Shown here piece by piece: positions 18,801 through 27,550 of a stretch of DNA of 64,000 nucleotides; the stretch's first letter is position 1, and every line of letters starts with the position of its first letter. The position numbers and the translations under genes were made by a program. The notes under the pieces were generated by a model, which was not told where the DNA came from, made no database searches, and worked only from the letters and a program-made list of their open reading frames with translations. Source of the stretch: an uncultured Blastocatellia bacterium (lineage in GTDB: Bacteria > Acidobacteriota > Blastocatellia > Pyrinomonadales > Pyrinomonadaceae); assembly GCA_946480785.1 (NCBI GenBank), contig CAMLLD010000014.1, forward strand, positions 23,347 to 87,346, in the 5' to 3' direction.

Positions 18801-20341
18801 ACGCGGTGAGCAACAGCTCGTTCATCACGATCGATTCCGGCGCGAGTGGCAGCAACAACGGCACGGTCAACTTCACGGTTGCGCCGAATACGACTGGCGC
18901 TGCGCGCGTCGGCACGTTAACTGTTGCCGGGCGCAACGTCACCATCACGCAGGATGCAGCGCCGACCGCCAACAACGACACGGCGACTACGGATGAAGAC
19001 ACGCCAGTCGACATCAACGTGCTTGCCAATGACGTCGAGCCGGACGGCGACACGCTCAACATCACTGCTACCACGCAAGGCGCGAATGGGACCGTCTCGG
19101 TCAATGCCAACAAGACGATCCATTACGCACCCGCGCTGAACTTCTTCGGCAACGATTCTTTCACTTACACGATTGACGACGGACACGGCGCGACGTCGAC
19201 GGCGACCGTCAACGTCACCGTCAACGCAGTGAACGACGCCCCCGTGTTCGCGATCAATGTGCTGTCGCAAACGGTTCAGTACAGCGATCCGATCACGCCG
19301 GTGACCGTTTCGGTTTCTGACGTTGACGATCCGACGTCGTCACTGACGTTGTCGGTGCTCTCGTCGTTGCCCGCGGGAATCACGGTCACTCCGACGGGTG
19401 TTGGCTCGTTGACGATCTCCGGCAATCCGCTCGTCGTTGCCGGGGTTTACAACATCAACCTGCAAGTCAGTGATCCGCACGGCGCGACGACCAATGCAAC
19501 CGTGACGATCACCGTGAACAAGGAAACGGCGGAGACGGCCTATACCGGTGATATGGGCGTCATCACTGCTGGTCCAACCATCACGACCGCAACGGTTCGG
19601 CTTGCGGCGCACCTGACGCAGGATCCCGACGGCGCTCCCGGCGACATCACACTCGCTCGAGTGACGTTTGAGATCTTCAAGGCCACCAACATGACGAACA
19701 CGCCGGACATGACGGTGACGAACGTTCCGGTCGACAGCAACGGCGATGCGCTCGTACTGCTGCCGGGCGTCGCCGCCGACACGTACGTCGTGAAAGTGAA
19801 GATCGACGCGACAAACGGATACTGGACGGCGGACCCGGTCGGCCTCGGCACGATCAACGTGGCGGTGGGTACCAACGATCAGCGTGCGGCAGGTGGCGGC
19901 TGGATCGCGGATGCCGGCAGCGCGAACGGCAAAGGCAACTTTGGTTTCACCGTTCGTATTGACAAGGGCAATCCGAAGGGTAACTCGATCTACATCTTCC
20001 GCGGCACTGATGGCTTCAACTACATCGTGAAGGGCACGAGTTGGCAGGGTGGATTCCTGAACTTCTCGACCGAACCGAGCACGAGTACGTTGAATCGGGC
20101 TTCGTTTGCGGGCAAGTGCACGGTGCAGAAGGTCGATCGGGCGACAGGCGCGGTAGTCGCTTCCTTCGGCAACTACTCGTTCACCGTCGACGCCCGGGAC
20201 GGCGATCTGTTGACGCCACCGCAAGGCGATGCCTACGCGATCACCATCCTGGACAGCAACGGCGTCATCTGGCGCCGCGTCGGCACGAACACCTCCCTCA
20301 TCCCCCTCGGCGGCGGCAACGTCAACGTGAAGGCGAGGTAG
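15851..20341 (+). CDS. Giant secreted protein: sortilin/BNR propeller, BACON, cadherin-like and Ig-like domains
   Basis: 1496 residues from the ATG at 15851, where a signal peptide (MRRLITSLTLICMLLANG) begins. A Lys/Arg-rich linker (about 25-150) is followed by a VPS10/BNR-type beta-propeller (about 170-950) with recurring S.D.G..W and YAG.GVW motifs. Then come a BACON-like domain (about 955-1035), a VCBS/cadherin-like repeat (TDEDTPVDINVLANDVEPDG), an Ig-like putative repeat (about 1140-1215) and a C-terminal module of unknown type. It is probably a cell-surface or secreted glycan- or protein-binding factor. The gene is monocistronic, with a strong terminator 22 bp after the stop. Confidence 0.88.
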   Translation: MRRLITSLTLICMLLANGVTSQARKNPLKQTKSRTEAKTPKSSAPQKQVARRERESAKDKATRRELIKRNPRLKSLFKPEVDADNDRTDQPQEAMEWYLKKRLPKGEKVLPVERYFEAKEKIKKMKRFSTRGNKNLPPAQDTEELLGDGGEDPEFPNGTGGGGAGDGSASTSGALGTWQSIGPGNVGGRTRALVIDPVDPNTMYSAGVAGGVWKTTNAGSSWAPLNDFLANIAVTVLAMDPNDHNTLYAGTGEGFFNADGVRGAGIFKTNDAGAHWTRLASTASNTNFFFIADIVVSPANSQHVYAATRTGVWRSLDGGANWTQVIVSNAANGANGAMDLVMRTDQATDYIYAAVGTFARSHIFRNTDAGGSGTWVDVFSDPVGGRTSLAIAPSNQNTIYAMVACISCGAGTNPNFPTANYTDGLLGVFRSQSAGDAGSWTTQVRNNSANLQDTLLLTNPVNGAFLQCGFGSSQFINQGWYDNVLAVDPTDENKVWAGGIDVFRSDNGGVNWAVASYWWFQGNGTPPNNGDPQLVHADNHVLVFHPQYNGTTNQTLIVGDDGGIYKTDNAKTGNVGYVNGINPSGGTITNASPICGNEFTPGGFFTVPSPVIWAPLNNGYAVTQFYHGLPYPNGQTYFGGAQDNGTNRGTDAAGPNAWARINGGDGGYVAVNPQNTNTIFFETTGLSLRRSTNGGASSASVITGIAGDAFPFITVFRMDPNVPTRLWIGGQFMWRSDNNATNWTRTSNAAQTGGSITAMAIAPGNSNVVIDGAASGQLRRTTIGTTANAASVLNTVWLQSFTPRGNGNGTISWVEYDPSNSNNVWATISTFNVAPNAQGTGAGHVFKSTNGGATWTLADGTQTPGNVNAIPDIPAHSVVIDPNDNQRIYVGTDLGVFVSLDGGANWARETTGFSNTVVESMSAVNNNGVTTLFAFTHGRGTFKVTIPTSCATVSPTTQAFFSPGNTGNVTVTKNLSATAPCDWNAVSNSSFITIDSGASGSNNGTVNFTVAPNTTGAARVGTLTVAGRNVTITQDAAPTANNDTATTDEDTPVDINVLANDVEPDGDTLNITATTQGANGTVSVNANKTIHYAPALNFFGNDSFTYTIDDGHGATSTATVNVTVNAVNDAPVFAINVLSQTVQYSDPITPVTVSVSDVDDPTSSLTLSVLSSLPAGITVTPTGVGSLTISGNPLVVAGVYNINLQVSDPHGATTNATVTITVNKETAETAYTGDMGVITAGPTITTATVRLAAHLTQDPDGAPGDITLARVTFEIFKATNMTNTPDMTVTNVPVDSNGDALVLLPGVAADTYVVKVKIDATNGYWTADPVGLGTINVAVGTNDQRAAGGGWIADAGSANGKGNFGFTVRIDKGNPKGNSIYIFRGTDGFNYIVKGTSWQGGFLNFSTEPSTSTLNRASFAGKCTVQKVDRATGAVVASFGNYSFTVDARDGDLLTPPQGDAYAITILDSNGVIWRRVGTNTSLIPLGGGNVNVKAR

Positions 20342-20362
20342 GTTCGTAGTTCAACAACTTAC

Positions 20363-20399
20363 GGGTTGGAGATGAGAGATCATCTCCAACCCTTTTTTT
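20363..20399 (+). terminator. Intrinsic terminator of the giant BNR gene
   Basis: A perfect 12-bp stem (GGGTTGGAGATG at 20363-20374 with its complement at 20381-20392) encloses a 6-nt loop and is followed directly by seven T. It begins 22 bp after the stop codon. Confidence 0.95.
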
Positions 20400-20406
20400 G
20401 TTTGCG

Positions 20407-20697
20407 TTATGCGCGCGACTTCCAGAGTTCAGGATCGCGACGCGAGTGGAAAACCGCAGTTACCTCAATCTCACTCGTTAACACTTCATAGAAGATCGCA
20501 AACGGGAACCGGCGGACCACAGCGCGCCGCAAGGTTCGGTAGACGATCGGAAATGCATACGGGTTTTCGAGGATTCGCGATAATGCGTCGTGAATACACT
20601 GCATGAACTCGAGGTCCAGATCGGCGCGCTGGTGAGAGTACCACTCGCGGGCCTCGGTGAGTTCGGCCTCCGCTTCGGGACTGATGCGGATGAGCAT
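20407..20697 (-). CDS. RelE/ParE-family toxin
   Basis: 96 residues with the ParE/RelE pattern: N-terminal SPEAEAELTEAREWY helix, central NPYAFPIVYRTLRRAVVRRFPFAIFYE and the late beta strand EVTAVFHSRRDPE. Members act as gyrase poisons (ParE) or ribosome-dependent mRNA nucleases (RelE); which of these applies cannot be told. The start overlaps the antitoxin stop by one base (TAATG), showing translational coupling. Confidence 0.85.
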   Translation of the reverse strand: MLIRISPEAEAELTEAREWYSHQRADLDLEFMQCIHDALSRILENPYAFPIVYRTLRRAVVRRFPFAIFYEVLTSEIEVTAVFHSRRDPELWKSRA

Positions 20698-20924
20698 TAC
20701 TGCTGGCGCGACTTCATGAATTCAGATCTGATCTCGTCCCAAGTGCGTCCTCGACCGGGATTGTTTCTGGCAAGCTGCAATCGCCGGTCGAGTTCCAGCT
20801 TTTGAGTCTCAGTTAACGCGAAAGCCTCATTCTCTTCCGCAATCGTGTCCCAGATCTCTTCGACCAGGCGAATTCGTTCAGGGATGCTGAGGTTCTTGGC
20901 TTGTTTGGTTAACTCCATTGCCAT
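20697..20924 (-). CDS. Addiction-module antitoxin, TIGR02574 family
   Basis: 75 residues with LSIPERIRLVEEIWDTIAEE and a C-terminal LARNNPGRGRTWDEIR, both diagnostic of the small antitoxin family that precedes ParE-like toxins. The protein is expected to bind the toxin through its C-terminal half and to repress its own promoter. It is the first gene of a two-gene unit. An internal ATG two codons in is an alternative start. Confidence 0.85.
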   Translation of the reverse strand: MAMELTKQAKNLSIPERIRLVEEIWDTIAEENEAFALTETQKLELDRRLQLARNNPGRGRTWDEIRSEFMKSRQQ

Positions 20925-20935
20925 GGTCGCAGATT

Positions 20936-20974
20936 ATAGCAAAGCCTTCAGCGGCTGCGGGGCCGCCGAATTGG
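20936..20974. repeat. Imperfect direct repeat, copy 1
   Basis: About 38 bp beginning TAGCAAAGCCTTCAGCGGCT that recurs, with a few changes, at 21269-21307 over the 3' end of the IclR gene. On the minus strand this copy reads like a decayed end of that gene. It suggests a local duplication around the small ORF at 21061. Confidence 0.5.
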
Positions 20975-21060
20975 CAATCGTTGAGCTTCGGAACAAACAT
21001 CGCCTCAAGGTGTCTAAGCAGAGTCGCCCCAAGTGAACAGATGGAGAAAGGTTGTGAGCG

Positions 21061-21270
21061 ATGCTCTTGCTAGTGACTCTGTTAGTAACTCTGCTCCAGG
21101 AAACAGCAACCGATTTTAGTGACCTCGGAAAACTGATGCTCGGCGGTTTGGTGGCAGCAATTCTGATCGCTGCTGCTTTGACGTTCGTCAGGTTGAAACT
21201 ACGAGGCAAGAAGCCGCCGCCGAGTTTCATTAGCATCACGGCGACCGAAAAGGATCGAGGCGAGTTGTAG
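21061..21270 (+). CDS. Small single-pass membrane protein
   Basis: 69 codons. An apolar N-terminus is followed by a clear membrane helix (about residues 25-45, GGLVAAILIAAALTFV) and a basic cytosolic tail. No family is recognised. A GAAAGG-like site lies about 9 nt before the ATG. It sits between two imperfect direct repeats and converges on the IclR gene, ending 7 bp before its stop. Real coding status is plausible but not certain. Confidence 0.45.
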   Translation: MLLLVTLLVTLLQETATDFSDLGKLMLGGLVAAILIAAALTFVRLKLRGKKPPPSFISITATEKDRGEL

Positions 21271-21277
21271 CAAAGCC

Positions 21278-22099
21278 TCAACGGCTGCGGCGGCCGCCGA
21301 GTTGGGCTGAGAGTTTTAGGGCGGTGGTTTGGACGATCTTGCCGAACGAGTGCAGATGGTCGTCGTTCATTTGACTCACCGTGCCGCTCACGCCGATAGC
21401 AGCAACCACTTCACCCGTCGCAGCAAACACCGGCGCGGCGACACAACGCACACCGACAGCGTGTTCCTCGTCGTCGATCGCATAACCACGCCGGCGAATC
21501 GCCGCGAGATCTTCGAGCAGATGCGGCAGCGTAACGATCGTTCGCGCCGATACCGGACGCACCGGATGCAGCCCCGCAATCTCCTGCACCTCTTCACGAC
21601 TCAACTGACAAATCAACGCCTTGCCAACTGCCGTCACTTGCGGCGCGACACGGCGACCGTTCCAAATATCCATCTTGATAAAACCCGGCGACTCGATCCG
21701 TTCGATATAGACCGCCTCGCCGTGATCGAGTATGGCAAGGTGCGAACCCAAACGCGTCGTCTCGACGATCTGTCGCAAGTGAGGCATCGCGAGCTCGCGC
21801 AGCGCCATGCCCTGCATCGCCTGACCGCCAAGACTCAACACGCGAATCCCGAGTGTGTGCTGTCCGGTCTCGCCGTCGCGATGCACGTAGCCGCGACCCA
21901 CGAGCGTTCTCAACAAATAACTGGTCGAACTCTTCGGCACTTTCGCCGCGCGGCTGATCTCCGAAGTGCTCAGTCCCTGATTCCGGCTCGCGAGCAATTC
22001 AAGGATCGATAGCGCGCGCTCAACCGAAGTTACCTGCTCCCGGCTGCCGTTTCGTTTTACGAACTCCTGACTCTTCGCCACCCCTGCTCGACTCATCAT
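21278..22099 (-). CDS. IclR-family transcriptional regulator of the glyoxylate shunt
   Basis: 273 residues from the ATG at 22099, chosen for GGAGGGG 6 nt upstream; a longer frame has no such site. The N-terminal winged helix is at about 20-85 (SVERALSILELLASRNQGLS...KSSTSYLLRTL). The C-terminal IclR effector domain is at about 95-270 (ERIESPG, TAVGKALI, RGYAIDDEEHAVGVRCVAAPV). The gene diverges from the malate synthase/isocitrate lyase pair, the classic target of IclR, with a palindrome between them. It probably represses or activates aceBA in response to a small acid such as glyoxylate. Confidence 0.88.
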   Translation of the reverse strand: MMSRAGVAKSQEFVKRNGSREQVTSVERALSILELLASRNQGLSTSEISRAAKVPKSSTSYLLRTLVGRGYVHRDGETGQHTLGIRVLSLGGQAMQGMALRELAMPHLRQIVETTRLGSHLAILDHGEAVYIERIESPGFIKMDIWNGRRVAPQVTAVGKALICQLSREEVQEIAGLHPVRPVSARTIVTLPHLLEDLAAIRRRGYAIDDEEHAVGVRCVAAPVFAATGEVVAAIGVSGTVSQMNDDHLHSFGKIVQTTALKLSAQLGGRRSR

Positions 22100-22215
22100 C
22101 ACTACCCCTCCAACAGCAAAACCGTGTTCACAATTCCGAACGCACTCAATCAAGGCACAACTCAAACACGGGGGCTTTTCCAGCGAAAGACCGTAAACAC
22201 TGGCTGACTCCACAG

Positions 22216-22243
22216 AATCGTGAAGAAATTTCCGTTCACGATT
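22216..22243. promoter_or_regulatory. Candidate IclR operator
   Basis: Nine-base arms AATCGTGAA (22216-22224) and TTCACGATT (22235-22243) form a perfect inverted repeat with a 10-nt spacer. They lie between the divergent iclR and aceB starts, the expected place for an operator. Function inferred. Confidence 0.45.
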
Positions 22244-22297
22244 GCGATCGCCGTATTGCGGGGGTTGAGAAGGGCATGCTAAACCTCCCGGCACTTT

Positions 22298-23833
22298 ATG
22301 TCGAGCACTCGTTCACAATACGGAACACGTTTCAATACGGCGCCGCCGGGATTCAATGCCGAGAGCGATCTGCCGAAGGGATTCAGCGAGTTTTTGCGGA
22401 GCCTGCATAACGAACTCACCCCACGCCAACAATCGCTGGCACGCCAGCGCACTGAAGTTCTCGCGGCCGCTCACAACGGTCGCAAACCAAACTATCTCGC
22501 ACCTTCAGCGGCCACGACGACAGAGTGGACGATTCCACTTCCCGACTGGTGCGCCGACCAGCGCAACCAGATGACGGGACCGGCCGACGACGCCGAACTC
22601 GTCGTGAAGATGCTCAACTCCGGCGCGCCCGGCGTGATGTTGGACCTTGAAGACTCGATGGCGAACACGTGGTCCAACTTGACGATCGGCATTACAAACA
22701 TCGACAAAGCACTGAGGGGCGAGCTCACCTACCACGACGCGAAACGAGATCGCAACGTCAGCATCAACGAGAGCAAGACCGTAATCTGGATCAGACCGCG
22801 CGGCCTGCACATCAGCCAGGCCGGAGTGCTGCGCGACGAACTGATGTCGGCGTCGCTGTTCGATGTGGCGCTGGTCGCGTACCAGGCAGACGCCGATCGT
22901 CTGAAGCATCCGCTTAGTTTCTATATTCCGAAATCGGAGTCAGCCGAAGAGGCGTTGTGGTGGCGCGATCTCTTCCGCGCGATCGAGAATGCGAAGGGCT
23001 GGCCGCGCGGTTACATCAAGTGCATGGCGCTCGTGGAGTCGCATCCGATCGCGTATCAGATGGAGGAGTTCATCTACAACCTGCGCGACCATCTCGTCGG
23101 TTTGAATCTCGGCCGCTGGGACTACATGGCGAGCCTCATCCATTTCAATCTCAACGATCCAGCGTGGATCCTGCCGGACCGAAACACGATTCCGCACAAC
23201 GTTCCGTTCTTTCAGAACCTGCGCGAGCTGTTGGCGGAGACGTGTCACAAGCACGGCATTCTCGCGATCGGCGGCATGACGGCGTTGTATCCGAGCCGCA
23301 CCGATCGCGAACTCAACGAACGCGCGCTGCGCGTGCTCGCCGAAGACAAGAAGAACGAAGCAAACTGCTTGATGGACGGCGCATGGACCGGACATCCCGA
23401 TCAAAACGAGATCGCCGTGCAGCAGTTTCCGTTTCCCAATCAAGTCACAAAGCGTAAGGCCGACGAGCCCCCGTATCCCGATTTGCGTCCCGTACCGCAG
23501 GGCGTCGGCAAGATCACGGAAGACGGCACACGCACCGCGGTGCGCACCGTCATTCGTTATCGCAACGGCGTGCTCAACGGCAAAGGCGCGAGTCTCCTCG
23601 ACGGCTACATGGAAGATCTGGCCACCGATCGCATCTATCGCCTGATGATCGCGCAACGCCTTCGTCATCGACTGCACGACGCGGCCGAGATCAACCAGAT
23701 GTTTGATGAAGAGCTCAGCCGTATTTTGCACGACCTTCCCCTCGACACCGATCAATCCCTCAGCGAAACCTACCGCACCGCACGAAACATCAGCGAATCG
23801 CTGATCCGCGATCAGGAATTTGATCCGGTCTGA
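22298..23833 (+). CDS. aceB: Malate synthase A
   Basis: 511 residues, the usual length of the A form. It condenses glyoxylate and acetyl-CoA to malate in the glyoxylate shunt. Seen: substrate-binding arginine in IWIRPRGLH (about 163-171), metal and core motifs MLDLEDSMA, GLNLGRWDYM, GGMTALYPS, and the catalytic Asp region MDGAWTGHPDQN (about 358-369). Isocitrate lyase follows after 27 bp, completing the shunt and allowing growth on acetate or fatty acids. IclR is divergent. No strong ribosome site is visible directly before the ATG. Confidence 0.95.
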   Translation: MSSTRSQYGTRFNTAPPGFNAESDLPKGFSEFLRSLHNELTPRQQSLARQRTEVLAAAHNGRKPNYLAPSAATTTEWTIPLPDWCADQRNQMTGPADDAELVVKMLNSGAPGVMLDLEDSMANTWSNLTIGITNIDKALRGELTYHDAKRDRNVSINESKTVIWIRPRGLHISQAGVLRDELMSASLFDVALVAYQADADRLKHPLSFYIPKSESAEEALWWRDLFRAIENAKGWPRGYIKCMALVESHPIAYQMEEFIYNLRDHLVGLNLGRWDYMASLIHFNLNDPAWILPDRNTIPHNVPFFQNLRELLAETCHKHGILAIGGMTALYPSRTDRELNERALRVLAEDKKNEANCLMDGAWTGHPDQNEIAVQQFPFPNQVTKRKADEPPYPDLRPVPQGVGKITEDGTRTAVRTVIRYRNGVLNGKGASLLDGYMEDLATDRIYRLMIAQRLRHRLHDAAEINQMFDEELSRILHDLPLDTDQSLSETYRTARNISESLIRDQEFDPV

Positions 23834-23860
23834 CACTCAAACAAAGCAGGGGGAAGAGCG

Positions 23861-25180
23861 ATGAACACTTACGATCACGTTGCACTGGAAAACGAATGGG
23901 CCACCAACAAACGCTGGCAGGGAATCACACGCGGCTACACGGCGGAAGACGTTTTGAAACTGCGCGGCTCGGTCGAGATCAAATACACGCTCGCCGAGCG
24001 GGGCGCGAAACGTCTTTGGGAACTGCTACATCACGAGCCGTATATAGCGGCGCTCGGCGCGATGACGGGTTGTCAGGCAGTGCAGCAGGTGCAGGCCGGA
24101 CTGAAAGCGATTTATCTCAGCGGTTGGCAGGTGGCGGCGGATGCAAACCTCGCGGGACACATGTATCCCGATCAGAGTTTGTATCCGGCGAACAGCGTTC
24201 CCGACGTAGTGCGCAAGATCAACCAGGCTTTGCAGCGCGCCGATCAGATCGATCATGCGGAAGGACGCAACGGGATCGATTGGTTCGTGCCGATCGTCGC
24301 GGATGCGGAAGCCGGGTTCGGCGGCAACCTGAATGCGTTTGAGTTGATGAAAGGGATGATTGAAGCAGGCGCGGCGGGCGTGCACTTCGAAGATCAGCTC
24401 GCTTCGTGCAAGAAGTGCGGCCACATGGGCGGCAAGGTGCTCGTGCCGACGCAGGAGTTCATTCAAAAACTGATCGCAGCGCGGCTCGCCGCCGACGTGC
24501 TCGGCGTCGACACGATTCTCGTCGCGCGCACTGACGCGGACGGCGCGGGTCTGCTCACGAGCGATATCGACGAACGCGATCATGCGTTCTTAACTGGCGA
24601 ACGCACGACTGAAGGTTTCTTCGGCGTCAAAGCCGGGTTGGACCAGGCAATCGCGCGCGCACTCGCTTACGCGCCTTACGCCGACATCGTTTGGTGTGAG
24701 ACGTCGGAACCGAACCTCGAAGACGCGAGCCGTTTTGCGCACGCGATTCACGAGCAGTTTCCCGGCAAGTTGCTGGCTTACAATTGCTCGCCTTCGTTCA
24801 ACTGGAAGAAGAAGCTCGACGAGCGCACGATTGCGAAGTTTCAAAAAGAACTCGGGCTGATGGGTTACAAGTTTCAGTTCATCACGCTCGCGGGTTTCCA
24901 CGCGCTCAACCTCGCGATGTTTGAACTCGCGAGCGAGTATCGCGAAACGGGCATGAGCGCCTACGCGAAGCTTCAGGCGACGGAGTTTGAGCGCGAAGCT
25001 GACAGCAATTATCGCGCGGTGAAGCATCAGGCGTTCGTCGGCACGGGCTATTTCGATCGCGTGGCGCAGGTGATCGCGGGCGGCACTTCGTCGACGACGG
25101 CTTTGAACGGGTCGACAGAGCAGGCGCAGTTTACGCAACCGCCGATCGCGCAAACAGCGACTGCGATCAGCGCCAGTTAG
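23861..25180 (+). CDS. aceA: Isocitrate lyase
   Basis: 439 residues, typical of the bacterial ~430-residue form. It splits isocitrate into succinate and glyoxylate. The catalytic signature KKCGHMGGK with its active-site Cys is at about residue 184, and metal-site segments [17 protein letters not shown] and YNCSPSFNW are present. A GGGGGAAG site lies just before the ATG. It is second in the aceBA unit. The last 4 bp overlap the convergent ankyrin gene. Confidence 0.96.
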   Translation: MNTYDHVALENEWATNKRWQGITRGYTAEDVLKLRGSVEIKYTLAERGAKRLWELLHHEPYIAALGAMTGCQAVQQVQAGLKAIYLSGWQVAADANLAGHMYPDQSLYPANSVPDVVRKINQALQRADQIDHAEGRNGIDWFVPIVADAEAGFGGNLNAFELMKGMIEAGAAGVHFEDQLASCKKCGHMGGKVLVPTQEFIQKLIAARLAADVLGVDTILVARTDADGAGLLTSDIDERDHAFLTGERTTEGFFGVKAGLDQAIARALAYAPYADIVWCETSEPNLEDASRFAHAIHEQFPGKLLAYNCSPSFNWKKKLDERTIAKFQKELGLMGYKFQFITLAGFHALNLAMFELASEYRETGMSAYAKLQATEFEREADSNYRAVKHQAFVGTGYFDRVAQVIAGGTSSTTALNGSTEQAQFTQPPIAQTATAISAS

Positions 25181-25983
25181 CGTAAGAGTTCGAGGAGTTC
25201 GGGATGACCGCCGTGTTCGGCCCAGCCGGCGGCGGTCGTTCCGACTTTCGTGTCCTTGAGATTTCGATCGGCGCCGTGCGCGAGGAGAAACTCAACCATC
25301 GCGCGATGCCCGTTTAATGCGGCGTAGTGCAAGCCGGTGCCTGCGTAGTCGAAGCCGTCTGGAATGGCATTGATCTCCGCGCCTTTTTCCATTAAGAGAT
25401 TCGCCGCATCGATGTGGCCGTGCATGCACGCGTAGACGAAAGCGTTGTTGACGATCGACTGACGATCCTGCGACCACGAGCTTCTATCTTTGCCGAACGG
25501 CCAGCTAATCTTACCCGCCTCAGGTTTTAAGTTCTCATGGCCCGTGAAGTAAGTCTTAATTAGATCAACGCGGCCGAGAGCAGCGGCAGTGCGCAGGTTT
25601 TGGATCTTCGCGCCGCGTTCGAGCAGCAGCGCGATCGTGTCGCGACTGTTCCAGTACAACGCTTCTTCGAGCGGCGACCAGCCGCCTGTGCCGTCAATCG
25701 CCGCGCCGCGATCGATCAGGAACTCGGTAAGCTCGCGATTGTTGATGCTGGCCGCGGCGACGAGTGGTCCATCAATCTCAGCGCCCGCATCGATCAAGAC
25801 CAACGCCATCTCGCGCGCATGCGGTTTGTCTTTCCCGTCCAGCACGAGGCACTGGAGCAACGTCGGATGACCGACCGAAGAGCGCGACGTGGCGAGCGAA
25901 GGATCTGCCGCGACGAGTTCTTTGAACTTTTCGAAGTCGTCGGCATTGATCGCCGCCATTGCCGGTTGAAACTTAGCGTCCAT
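25177..25983 (-). CDS. Ankyrin-repeat protein
   Basis: 268 residues made of about six ankyrin repeats, recognisable as [74 protein letters not shown] and [18 protein letters not shown]. Such solenoids mediate protein contacts. No signal peptide or enzyme domain is visible, so it probably acts in the cytosol. It is followed 9 bp upstream by a DinB-like gene on the same strand and is likely co-transcribed with it. Confidence 0.85.
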   Translation of the reverse strand: MDAKFQPAMAAINADDFEKFKELVAADPSLATSRSSVGHPTLLQCLVLDGKDKPHAREMALVLIDAGAEIDGPLVAAASINNRELTEFLIDRGAAIDGTGGWSPLEEALYWNSRDTIALLLERGAKIQNLRTAAALGRVDLIKTYFTGHENLKPEAGKISWPFGKDRSSWSQDRQSIVNNAFVYACMHGHIDAANLLMEKGAEINAIPDGFDYAGTGLHYAALNGHRAMVEFLLAHGADRNLKDTKVGTTAAGWAEHGGHPELLELLR

Positions 25984-25992
25984 AGTCCACTT

Positions 25993-26511
25993 CTACTTCG
26001 GCGAGATTTCGCGGCGCAAGTAGAACAACAGATCGGTCGCCGGCGGATCGATGCCGAACTGCCTGATCATGCCGACGATCTGTCCGCGGTGCATCGTTGC
26101 GTGATTCACGACGTGTTGCATCTGATCGACGAGCTTCATCGCGCTCGGATCGCCGCTGAGTAGTTTGAAACCCATGTCACCGGCAAAGCGCTCCTCGTCA
26201 AGATCGGAAAGAAAGCGCGCGCGTTTGTCCACGACTGCGCCCCAACGATCCTGCAGCCCGGGCAAGTCCGCACATACTTCCGGGGACCACAAGGACCATG
26301 CTTCTTCTTTTCGCGGCGAGTGTCCGTGCCAGCGTTCGACCCAAATCCATTCCGCGCCTGCCATGTGCACGAGCGTGCCGAAAATCGATCCGTGACTGAT
26401 GGCGACGTCGCGACGAAGTTGTTCGTCGGGCAACTGCGCTGCTGCCTGCAACGCCAGTCCGTTGGCCCACTCGGTGTAATCGAATAAACGTTTGATGTCT
26501 GCCAGGTTCAT
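25993..26511 (-). CDS. DinB-family putative metal-dependent protein
   Basis: 172 residues from the ATG at 26511, preceded by GGAGG. It has the four-helix DinB/YfiT fold with its three metal-binding histidines: one in ISHGSIFGTLVHM near the N-terminus and two in HVVNHATMHRGQ near residue 130. Many DinB-like proteins are thiol transferases that use bacillithiol or mycothiol, but the substrate here is unknown. It lies upstream of the ankyrin gene on the same strand. Confidence 0.85.
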   Translation of the reverse strand: MNLADIKRLFDYTEWANGLALQAAAQLPDEQLRRDVAISHGSIFGTLVHMAGAEWIWVERWHGHSPRKEEAWSLWSPEVCADLPGLQDRWGAVVDKRARFLSDLDEERFAGDMGFKLLSGDPSAMKLVDQMQHVVNHATMHRGQIVGMIRQFGIDPPATDLLFYLRREISPK

Positions 26512-26614
26512 GATTGCCTCCACGCGAAACGTACCGCAAGTTTATAACAACAACTGGTCCAGTTTAGAATGACGCGCGTTCGTGATTGAGATTGCGCGAG
26601 AGGAGTGTTACGAC

Positions 26615-27001
26615 GTGAAATTCGCTAAGCTCACTTTCCTGATCGCCGGTATCTACGGATTGCTTGCGCTCGTGCCGCTTTATTTTATGGAGCAGCAGAC
26701 CGGGCGCGATTACCCGCCACCCATCACTCATCCGGAGTACTACTACGGTTTCATCGGCGTCGCTGTTGCATGGCAACTCGCTTTTATCGTGATGTCGCGC
26801 GACCCAGTGCGGTATCGCCAGTTGATGCCGGTCGCGGTGGTTGAGAAAGCGAGCTTCTTCATTCCCGCGGTTTTGCTTTACGCGCAACACCGCTTGTCGC
26901 CGTTCATGCTCGCGGCAGGAACCATCGACGGCGTTTTAGGCGTACTATTCCTCATCTCTTACCTGAAAACTGGAGGTACTAATGGAAAACGGTTTGCGTA
27001 A
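26615..27001 (+). CDS. Four-helix membrane protein
   Basis: 128 residues from a GTG at 26615, supported by GAGAGGAG upstream. Four membrane helices are visible (starting VKFAKLTFLIAGIYGLLAL, then FIGVAVAWQLAFIVM, FFIPAVLLY and LGVLFLISYL). No catalytic motif. Its 3' end overlaps the next DinB-like gene by 20 bp, so it belongs to the same small operon. Function unknown. Confidence 0.7.
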   Translation: MKFAKLTFLIAGIYGLLALVPLYFMEQQTGRDYPPPITHPEYYYGFIGVAVAWQLAFIVMSRDPVRYRQLMPVAVVEKASFFIPAVLLYAQHRLSPFMLAAGTIDGVLGVLFLISYLKTGGTNGKRFA

Positions 27002-27464
27002 TGTTGCGAGTATATTCAAGGCCAACACCGACATCATCAACAAAGCGATCGCTGATGTGGCGCCGGACGATTGGTTTCGTCAGCCTGGCGATGACTCGAA
27101 CCACCTGCTGTGGCTCATGGGACATGTGATCGTGCATCGCGGACGCACGCTGAGTTTTCTCGGCCAGGATTGGGACGTTGCGTGGCGGCCGCTTTTCGCA
27201 CGCGGCGCGGAGCGCATCGACGACGCGGAATACCCGTCAGTCGAGGAGATGCGTAATGCGTGGTCGCAGGTGAGCACGGATCTGGCTGAGGTGCTGCGGA
27301 GTAAGTCGGCGGAGGAGTTGGCACAAGACGCGCCTGCCGGTGTTCCTTCGTTCGACGGAAAAATCAGCGGCACGGTCGCTTTCTTCGCTTTTCACGACGC
27401 GTATCACACGGGACAGGTGAGCTACGTGCGCAAGTGGCTCGGTTATGGTCAAACCATCGGTTAA
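26982..27464 (+). CDS. DinB-family protein (second)
   Basis: 160 residues with the DinB histidine triad: HLLWLMGHVIVHRGRTLSF near residues 40-58 and FHDAYHTGQVSYVRKWLG near 138-155. Preceded by GGAGG within the end of the membrane-protein gene. It is more similar in architecture than in sequence to the DinB protein at 25993. Enzymatic role unknown. Confidence 0.85.
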   Translation: MENGLRNVASIFKANTDIINKAIADVAPDDWFRQPGDDSNHLLWLMGHVIVHRGRTLSFLGQDWDVAWRPLFARGAERIDDAEYPSVEEMRNAWSQVSTDLAEVLRSKSAEELAQDAPAGVPSFDGKISGTVAFFAFHDAYHTGQVSYVRKWLGYGQTIG

Positions 27465-27550
27465 AAAAATTTCGCCGGCGGGTGTCGATTTCGCGAAGTT
27501 CGTCCGTCGTTAGGTTGGAAGGTTAACGAACTTAATAAAGGAGCACCGCG

